64,000 nucleotides of DNA, taken from Heliopora coerulea. Taxonomy: Eukaryota; Cnidaria; Anthozoa; Scleralcyonacea; Helioporidae. Within the stretch, counting starts at the first letter, position 1, and every line of letters starts with the position of its first letter. The notes under the pieces are model-generated. The model was not told the origin of the DNA. It saw only the letters and a list, made by a program, of their open reading frames with translations, and did no database searches. Location of the stretch: NCBI GenBank assembly GCA_030142905.1, contig JASJOG010000238.1, forward strand, positions 286,501 to 350,500. Direction: 5' to 3'. This document shows, one piece after another, positions 60,701 through 64,000 of the stretch. The position numbers were made by a program, and so were the translations under genes.

Positions 60701-62211
60701 AACTTTTATATTCAGATTATCCTTCTTCTCACTGTCGTGTTTATTTGGCTGCATGGTTCGTAGGAGTTAGAGGTTCATGTGATCTTTTTATCCAACCAAA
60801 AAATACAAGACGACTATCGCCTGGGAAGGAAATTCCCTATTTTGATGTTTCTACTTTATAATACACGATTCCTTTGACGATGAAGAAAAACCAATAGTAT
60901 AATTTTTCTCACAAATCATCTCTTGTTGAAAGCAGCCGTTTGATCACTTTCCTAACAGGATCATTCTTGTAAAGGGGTTTGGGAGGTAACCCAGGTCAAC
61001 GGTGCAGGATCTCAAAAAAGTGCACTTTCACTTTACCTACCTAACAAGCAAAAAGGAATTTTTAATAAAGCTGAAGAAACCGTTTAAGTGTCGTTACTAA
61101 ATTAACATACATTCAGTGAGCGCTTGTCGATAATTACAGTTCTTAAAGATCAATGCCAATTTACCTGTATATTTCTGTTCAAAATGTGTTCCTATTCTAG
61201 GATTTGGTATATATCTTTGGTAAAAACAAAGCCAGATTTTCAATGTCTATGCTTTTTTTTAACCGAAATAAATCACTTTAAAAGAAAGCATAACATATCA
61301 CCATGGTACCATCTCTTCTTCATTTGTAGGGCAGTCGGCTGCCCCTGCATGCCCCCGTAAGCAAAGGGCGGCAGATGCAGCTGCCCTGACAGCCAACGAG
61401 ATTCTGGAACCCCTGGTCTTGTATCATTTTATTCTGGCTAACCCCCGACGATTTTACTCGTCAAAGTAATACTTCCTGCAAGGAAAGGGTTGAACACTCT
61501 GTTTTTACCTTTGATGCCAGTGTAGCACGTTTTCGTGTGCTAATTTAAAAGGGAACCATGGAATACTGTCGAGCGAAAAAAGTCATTTGGATTTAAATCA
61601 ACCTAGTGAAAAATAGTTAATCTTTCCCGGGAGGAGCTTCCCCATGACAGGTAAAATCGTCAGGAGTTAGCCAGAGTAGGATAATAGAATAATGATTCTG
61701 CCTGGAAATTATTGAGCCTTAGTTTTAAATAAGAATGAAATGCAAAAGTCTTGAACTATTACCCTTTAATCGGCTAGCAAACTACTTTCTTATCGTCTTT
61801 TAATGAAGGGTTTGTAAAATTTACCTCTAGAATTAGTGAGGGACGGTTCGGTCGTAGGTGAGGTTTGACGTGTTGTAGGAGTTGAAGAAAAACGTGTCAC
61901 TGTACTTGAAGAAGATCTGACGATGTTGCAACATTTGTCTGAAGCTATACACTGGTATGTGTAAGGAAAACCTGTTTCCGGAGGATCATCTTGTAGAGTA
62001 GCACGCCAAGACCCGGTGTCTGGATCGTCATAATTCACGTTACTGCTGTTTAATTCCAAGGACTGGCCAGCGGAATTATTTCTCATCCAATAAACATTAG
62101 TTGAATTATCCCCTGTGCCATAACAATTTAAACTGAGTGGAAGAAATGGGACATGGACCATTGATTGCATCGGATGCTTTGTTATCCTGACAGAAGAATT
62201 GGAGTCACATC
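36584..62211 (-). CDS. Receptor tyrosine kinase with two Ig-like and three FN3 domains (3' portion, 17 exons)
   Basis: Exons on the minus strand, 5' to 3': 62211-61825, 56747-56409, 55373-55170, 51505-51410, 49475-49284, 48072-47977, 47835-47644, 43721-43480, 42747-42648, 41443-41270, 40810-40694, 40507-40320, 39621-39499, 39350-39280, 38449-38409, 38000-37904, 36719-36584. After the two bases that complete a split first codon they give 931 codons with stop, all in phase. Domains: Ig, Ig, FN3 x3, TM, juxtamembrane, tyrosine kinase. The kinase has the GGGQFG loop, VAVK Lys, [21 protein letters not shown] and [13 protein letters not shown], so it should be active. It resembles the FGFR/RET/Tie/Cad96Ca group; the exact subfamily cannot be fixed by eye. 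Signal peptide and any further ectodomains lie beyond the right edge. Confidence 0.87.
36855..37397. mobile_element. Large foldback element with hammerhead-like remnants
   Basis: Arms of roughly 200 bp pair imperfectly (gagctttcg near 36918 with cgaaagctc near 37335; gatgttaatttatca with tgataaattaacatc). Both arms hold CTGAAGA, a helix and GAAAGCTC, but helix I does not pair. In the kinase-gene intron before the terminal exon. Confidence 0.55.
37904..38000 (-). CDS. RTK exon: kinase helices F-G
   Basis: Phase 1 to 2. [20 protein letters not shown] then [12 protein letters not shown], the PYP motif and G-rich RMEKP segment of RTKs. Acceptor AATTTAG, donor GTAAGT. Confidence 0.9.
38409..38449 (-). 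CDS. RTK exon: helix F (41 nt)
   Basis: Phase 2 to 1. [13 protein letters not shown], the invariant helix-F core. Acceptor ATATTTAG, donor GTAAAT. Confidence 0.9.
38450..39279. other. RTK intron, nothing recognised
   Basis: Intron between the P+1-loop exon and the helix-F exon. No repeat or gene recognised; the open frame on the + strand at 38640-38954 shows no family resemblance. Confidence 0.4.
39280..39350 (-). CDS. RTK exon: P+1 loop
   Basis: Phase 0 to 2. [20 protein letters not shown] then ASDV. The ALE variant of the APE motif occurs in several RTKs. Acceptor TTGATTAG, donor GTATGT. Confidence 0.9.
39499..39621 (-). CDS. RTK exon: catalytic loop and DFG
   Basis: 41 codons, phase 0. 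[17 protein letters not shown] is the RTK catalytic loop, then [11 protein letters not shown]. The activation loop reads EEYVKSNQ: only one Tyr where FGFRs have a pair. Acceptor CTTTAG, donor GTAAAA. Confidence 0.95.
39704..40180. mobile_element. hAT-like non-autonomous element
   Basis: Starts cagtggctgatctagtg and ends cctagatctaccattg, approximate inverted ends. The left and right motifs are shared with the 23.45-kb element. No convincing 8-bp duplication. In an RTK intron between kinase exons. Confidence 0.4.
40320..40507 (-). CDS. RTK exon: kinase hinge, helices D and E
   Basis: Enters in phase 1, leaves in phase 0. [18 protein letters not shown] includes the hinge, with Thr in the gatekeeper position; a short kinase insert follows, then [17 protein letters not shown]. 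Acceptor CTTTATAG, donor GTAGCG. Confidence 0.92.
40694..40810 (-). CDS. RTK exon: kinase helix C
   Basis: Phase 1-1. [11 protein letters not shown] carries the helix-C Glu; [14 protein letters not shown] leads into strands 4 and 5, as in FGFR-type kinases. Acceptor ATACCAG, donor GTAACT. Confidence 0.92.
40860..41046. mobile_element. Foldback MITE in kinase intron
   Basis: Arms of about 48 bp: aaaatgtcattcttaa and ttaagaatgacatttt, continuing through ttgtgattcaag and cttgaatcacaa. Non-coding. Confidence 0.65.
41270..41443 (-). CDS. RTK exon: kinase glycine loop and catalytic Lys
   Basis: Phase 1-1. [20 protein letters not shown] then [10 protein letters not shown] (GxGxFG loop) and LVAVKML with the ATP-anchoring Lys. 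Acceptor GTTTTAG, donor GTAAGA. Confidence 0.93.
42091..42515. mobile_element. 425-bp palindromic foldback element
   Basis: Arms of roughly 200 bp (outer accttttgctgttcattac and its complement) meet at an inner perfect hairpin around attagggataataaaatttc. Divergence between arms is modest. In an RTK intron just upstream of the juxtamembrane exon's 3' side. Confidence 0.75.
42648..42747 (-). CDS. RTK exon: juxtamembrane segment
   Basis: Phase 0 to 1, 33 codons, Pro/Glu-rich ([19 protein letters not shown]). Acceptor CTTTTTAG, donor GTAAGC. No Tyr in this exon. Confidence 0.78.
43480..43721 (-). CDS. RTK exon: FN3 domain 3 second half and transmembrane helix
   Basis: Enters in phase 1, leaves in phase 0. 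[20 protein letters not shown] closes the last FN3 domain; [18 protein letters not shown] is the TM helix, followed by basic [10 protein letters not shown]. Acceptor GTTTCCAG, donor GTAAAT. Confidence 0.9.
43722..44676. other. RTK intron, nothing recognised
   Basis: No gene or structured repeat identified between the TM exon and the hAT element. Confidence 0.4.
44677..45404. mobile_element. Non-autonomous hAT-type element (728 bp)
   Basis: Ends cagcggtgtatata and tatatacacgccactg are imperfect inverted repeats of the hAT CAG..CTG type. They are flanked by an 8-bp duplication with one mismatch (acttcaat left, atttcaat right). A poly-G run of about 19 nt near 44707-44725 and C-rich blocks near the right end. 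No transposase. Confidence 0.65.
45560..45924. mobile_element. Possible MITE with agacacacgag ends
   Basis: The terminal 11-bp inverted repeat agacacacgag / ctcgtgtgtct bounds about 365 bp with internal complementary gggacaaa-type blocks. No coding capacity; ends not otherwise confirmed. Confidence 0.4.
46968..47122. mobile_element. Foldback MITE
   Basis: Arms of about 50 bp: ccattgagttatggatgcac and its complement, continuing through gcgggaggttgggagagcac. In an RTK intron. Confidence 0.7.
47644..47835 (-). CDS. RTK exon: FN3 domain 3, first half
   Basis: Phase 1-1, 64 codons, the same length as the FN3-2 exon and clearly its paralogue: [20 protein letters not shown] then [18 protein letters not shown]. 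Acceptor TATTTCAG, donor GTAAGT. Confidence 0.88.
47977..48072 (-). CDS. RTK exon: FN3 domain 2, second half
   Basis: Phase 1-1, 32 codons. [18 protein letters not shown] is the F and G strands of FN3 (Y.I.I.A.NSFG.G). Acceptor TTTTCAAG, donor GTAAGG. Confidence 0.82.
49284..49475 (-). CDS. RTK exon: FN3 domain 2, first half
   Basis: Phase 1-1, 64 codons. [20 protein letters not shown] then [18 protein letters not shown], a canonical FN3 start with core Trp. Acceptor CTAACAG, donor GTAAGT. Confidence 0.88.
49560..49762. repeat. Degenerate AT-rich minisatellite
   Basis: About 200 bp of roughly 10-bp units around ataagtatatgag / cataagcatat. It keeps frames open on the minus strand, giving Tyr/Ile/His-rich pseudo-peptides. 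Confidence 0.85.
50440..50985. repeat. Inverted copies of a short repeat
   Basis: agccaagatggcc followed by a gg-rich block near 50450 and ggccatcttggcttc near 50965 are inverted relative to one another, with acgta-rich neighbours. Possibly the ends of one element. Nothing else seen here. Confidence 0.3.
51410..51505 (-). CDS. RTK exon: FN3 domain 1, second half
   Basis: Phase 1-1, 32 codons. [16 protein letters not shown] supplies the Y.F.L F strand of FN3. Acceptor CTTTAG, donor GTAAGT. Same length as the matching exon of FN3 domain 2. Confidence 0.75.
52072..53610. mobile_element. Non-autonomous hAT-type element (1.54 kb)
   Basis: Begins cagtgccggattaagc and ends caatccggcactg, with a further inverted match (gtggggcac / gtgccccaaatg). 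It is flanked by tctatatt on the left and tctatagt on the right, an 8-bp target duplication with one mismatch. No transposase frame was found inside. Confidence 0.65.
53839..54995 (+). mobile_element. piggyBac element relic (1.16 kb)
   Basis: Flanked on both sides by TTAA (53835-53838 and 54996-54999). Inverted ends ccctatttcacatgggggg and its complement; the right end has an extra 29-bp duplication of the terminal motif. The + strand frame ending in TAA at 54770-54772 encodes [11 protein letters not shown], then [20 protein letters not shown]. This is the Cys-rich C-terminal domain of piggyBac transposases (CxxC, CxxC, CxxH). The catalytic region is deleted, so the copy is dead. Confidence 0.8.
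54635..54772 (+). pseudogene. piggyBac transposase C-terminal Cys-rich remnant
   Basis: 46 codons with stop, cysteines in CxxC...CCPSC...VCTKH..YVC order. Upstream the frame is closed by TGA near 54578, and the rest of the transposase is missing. Confidence 0.75.
55170..55373 (-). CDS. RTK exon: FN3 domain 1, first half
   Basis: Phase 1-1. Contains [20 protein letters not shown], the B and C strands of FN3 with the core Trp. Acceptor TATATAG, donor GTGAGT. Confidence 0.8.
56409..56747 (-). CDS. RTK exon: Ig-like domain 2
   Basis: Phase 1-1, 113 codons. Clear paralogue of the first Ig exon: [33 protein letters not shown]. It is bounded by TTTCAAG and GTAAGT. Both Ig exons share the unusual KCC just after the second Ig cysteine. 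Confidence 0.85.
57485..58745 (-). mobile_element. 5'-truncated non-LTR retrotransposon (CR1/L2/Jockey-like RT)
   Basis: Minus strand. The first segment (58731-58534) reads [20 protein letters not shown], the RT region A motif. The next holds YADDTVIY (catalytic YADD) near 58440-58415. A long frame (58342-57617) contains [31 protein letters not shown] and the C-terminal [16 protein letters not shown] motif. Frameshift and in-frame stop separate the pieces, and the 5' part (endonuclease) is missing. Inserted in the intron between the two Ig exons, same strand as the host gene. Confidence 0.85.
59620..59835 (+). mobile_element. PLE-tail-like sequence with hammerhead
   Basis: Non-coding segment around 59620-59760 (tgtctggagacatggcatat onward), followed by a hammerhead-like unit and gggcaataaacag, as in PLE 3' tails. 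No GIY-YIG or RT frame is preserved. Confidence 0.5.
59769..59817 (+). ncRNA. Hammerhead-ribozyme-like motif with perfect 7-bp helix I
   Basis: Helix I attgccc (59769-59775) with gggcaat (59811-59817), 7/7 pairs; CTGAAGA core (59776-59782, variable position 7 = A); helix II gacact / agtgtc, 6/6 pairs; GAAA (59803-59806), then CGTT. Helix III is just two pairs without a loop; the cleavage site would follow GUU, a less favoured triplet. Antisense to the RTK gene. Confidence 0.65.
60246..60700. mobile_element. Foldback element, diverged
   Basis: Arms of about 200 bp: aatgcccagcaaaacaag with cttg..ttgctggacatt; taatccttacgtttcg with cgacacgtaagcatta. The inner arms hold CTGATGG and CTGGTGA remnants. 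Terminal cccagcaaaa links it to the 16.3- and 20.8-kb elements. Confidence 0.6.
61825..62211 (-). CDS. RTK exon: Ig-like domain 1
   Basis: Phase 1 on both sides, 129 codons. Ig cysteines in LNCYGTGDN and [12 protein letters not shown] with W in VYWMRNN. It ends in a Ser/Thr/Pro linker. Acceptor TTTTAAG, donor GTAAAT. Several N-glycosylation sequons (NST, NSS). Confidence 0.82.
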
Positions 62212-62375
62212 CTTAAAATAATTGAATAAAAATTACTCGACTACTACAAACTCTTTCTTCAAGTAAGAGTACAAATAAGTCACCCAAATGATGATGACCA
62301 GTTTGTATAAGAATCAGTTTATCTGTAAAAATGTTTCGTGTAAACTGGCGTAAAGTGACTCTCTTGGAAAGGAAA

Positions 62376-62502
62376 TTAACCTTAAACACACAGTGTCCGA
62401 CATATCTGACACCTAAAAATAAAAGAACCAATGAAAGAACAAAGGAAAAACAAAGACAGAAAAAACAAACTAGATAAAATAAATCATGCGTTAATGGATT
62501 AA
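62376..62502. mobile_element. 127-bp TTAA-flanked MITE, copy 2
   Basis: TTAA at both ends and the same body as the 34.3-kb element (cagtgtccgacatatctgac, then an A-rich stretch). Inverted ends ttaaccttaaacac and gcgttaatggattaa, more diverged than in copy 1. Confidence 0.72.
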
Positions 62503-63012
62503 ATATGATACAGTTAGTGCTACAGGATGAATATCAATGAAGTTCTCCATATTACTTGCTATGGATCTGCATCATGTTATTTTTAATGCATCATGGCTTG
62601 GTTTCTTTATTTTACCCTGACAATGGTTCAGAAATACTGTTCATCCTGTTGAGCCAGAGATTAGCGTGAACGTCTCGCGATCCCTCAGCGGTCCCCATTG
62701 TTCAATGCTCCAGGTACACCAAAGTAAATTAAAGTGTCTTTATTTACACTGGATAACCCTATCAGCTACCTAAGCTGTTCTTCCTTGAGGTCCAGTAAGC
62801 TCTACCCCTGTATGGGTCCCGTGTTACTACAGGAGAAAACCGGAGTACCCGGAGAAAACCTGCGATACTTGGAAGGGTGAAACTGGGCAACACTCTTCTC
62901 GCATGTGACCAAGTAATCCTCTCACCCACCGCGTGAAGTGCGGTAGAGTCATTTTACACGCATGGTGACAAGGGAGAAAAGTTTTCGCATTGTGTATCTA
63001 TGTTTATATATA
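62503..63012. other. RTK upstream intron, nothing recognised
   Basis: Non-coding. The only pattern is a short tandem ggagtacccgg / ggagaaaacc stretch near 62825-62865. Confidence 0.4.
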
Positions 63013-63577
63013 CAGGGTGTCCCAAAAAAATGTATACACACTTTGAGTGATTATAACTCACTATAACAAACTTTCTTTCAAATGCCACGCATTCGTGAAC
63101 AATTTGGAGATGAGGAGTTTTATTTCCAGCAAGATGGAGCACCTCTACACTACCATCGTGATATGAGAGCTTATCTTACGAAAATCTGCCGAACAGATGG
63201 ATTGGGTGAAGATATAGCATTGAATTCCCCCACGTTCACCAGACCTCACGCCTGTGGACTTTTTTTTATGGAGATACGTCAAAGATAAGGTTTGTAGCAC
63301 AAAACCTGTAACAATCAATGAGTTGAGAGCAGCAATTGAAAGAGAATGCACCCAAATACCAAATGAAATGATCATAATTCGTAATGTTTTGAATTCCATC
63401 TGTCCGCGTTGTCAGCAGTGCCTGGACCACAACGGTCATCAGTTCGAACACCTGCGATAACTCAAAAAATTCTACACTTGTCTTCTTTAACTTGGGTTAT
63501 AAAACTTAGATATGTCATAATAAACATTGTATTTATAATCATTCAAAGTGTGTATACATTTTTTGGGACACCCTGTA
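63012..63577 (+). mobile_element. Internally deleted mariner (Tc1/mariner) element
   Basis: Inverted ends tacagggtgtcccaaaaa and ttttttgggacaccctgta extend about 40 bp (through tgtatacacactttgag), flanked by TA. About 565 bp against the usual 1.3 kb. The + strand keeps the C-terminal half of the transposase: FYFQQDGAPLHYH carries the second catalytic Asp, and after a frameshift near 63250 VDFFLWRYVKDKV carries the region of the third. The N-terminal DNA-binding part is missing. Its high TIR identity suggests recent mobilisation in trans. Confidence 0.85.
63082..63460 (+). pseudogene. Mariner transposase remnant (frameshifted)
   Basis: Two overlapping frames, 63082-63288 and 63254-63460, form the C-terminal half: QQDGAP block, then DFFLWRYVKDKVCSTKP and a helix LRAAIERECTQIP. 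A frameshift lies between them in a T-run near 63258. Not functional. Confidence 0.8.
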
Positions 63578-64000
63578 TATATATATATATGAAGGAAGAG
63601 TGGTGATTATCATGCCTGGAATATACGTGAACTAAATAAACGTTGACTTCTTCAGACAAAGTTTAAAAGATTTTTGTTATTAATCTCAGATGTTTCGCCG
63701 GTCAAGGCTTCATCATTGAGTAAAAGTCTAGAATAATAAAACCGTCCTCCATATATACATAAATAATCAGTTAAAATGCATAATTAAATTAAATACATAA
63801 TAAATTTAAAAAGTTTATTATGGTAATCGTATTAAAAAAGGTAAGAAAAAAAATAGATTTAAAAAAAAAAAATTATGTATACGTAGATAGCAGTAATTTA
63901 AAAGTTAGATACTAAGGACTCTACCAACACAACCGTTCATAATATTTCCTGAATTTTTCCGGATTTCTAAAGCTTCGATGGTTCTACGTTCATCATAGTT
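63578..64000 (-). mobile_element. Penelope-like element 3' end, continuing past the window edge
   Basis: Minus strand from the edge: a frame ending at TAA (63907-63905) reads DERRTIEALEIRKNSGNIMN, like the C-terminus that follows the GIY-YIG domain in PLEs. Its tail near 63730-63680 has tgatga, helix II gcc/ggc and gaaac with a 4-bp helix I (ctca/tgag), a hammerhead with C3 changed to A. The GIY-YIG core and RT would lie beyond 64000. Confidence 0.6.
63680..63725 (-). ncRNA. Mutated hammerhead-like motif in PLE tail
   Basis: ctca / tgag helix I; core ATGATGA instead of CTGATGA; helix II gcc / ggc with a 6-nt loop; GAAAC then ATC. The loss of the invariant C3 predicts an inactive ribozyme. 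Confidence 0.4.

Noticed and set aside
1..64000. CRISPR array, operon or phage region
   Set aside because: No regularly spaced direct repeats with unique spacers and no prokaryotic gene organisation; intron-split animal genes dominate.

Overview
The window is intron-rich, AT-rich animal nuclear DNA. Its genes and repeats fit a cnidarian, most likely an anthozoan such as a stony coral; that placement is inference, because no species-diagnostic marker is present. Three protein-coding genes were rebuilt exon by exon. Splice sites and reading phase close in each model.

Left part (638-18261, + strand): the 3' portion of a KIAA1549 / KIAA1549-like orthologue, thirteen exons and 823 codons. It carries a SEA-like extracellular region, a furin-type basic site, one transmembrane helix and the conserved cytoplasmic blocks, including a 33-nt micro-exon. 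The 5' part lies outside the window. Middle (22102-31123, + strand): a complete five-exon gene for DRC10/IQCD (450 codons plus stop), an IQ-motif subunit of the axonemal nexin-dynein regulatory complex. Right part (62211 down to 36584, - strand): the 3' 17 exons of a receptor tyrosine kinase with two Ig-like domains, three FN3 domains, a TM helix and an intact FGFR/RET/Tie-like kinase; its signal peptide lies beyond the right edge. DRC10 and the kinase are convergent. The DNA between them holds a decayed second copy of DRC10 exons 4 and 5 and possibly part of its 3' flank.

Introns and intergenic DNA are packed with mobile DNA. There are Penelope-like element (PLE) fragments with GIY-YIG endonuclease remnants, two non-LTR retrotransposon RT relics, a mariner with an internal deletion, a piggyBac relic with TTAA ends and a Cys-rich C-terminus, at least two hAT-type non-autonomous elements with near-matching 8-bp target duplications, two 127-bp TTAA MITEs, a 190-bp MITE pair, and many long palindromic foldback elements. 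Three foldbacks contain a 71-nt tRNA-like module.

The most notable layer is a series of hammerhead-ribozyme-like sequences (CUGANGA, helix II, GAAA) in or beside PLE tails and palindromes, near 16.8, 20.85, 28.1, 29.18, 59.79 and (decayed) 63.7 kb. The 29.18-kb copy has all three helices and the catalytic core and lies in sense orientation in DRC10 intron 4. Several others share an unusual two-base-pair helix III with no loop. Hammerheads in PLEs are established knowledge; the loop-less form, palindromic pairing and intronic placement are worth testing.
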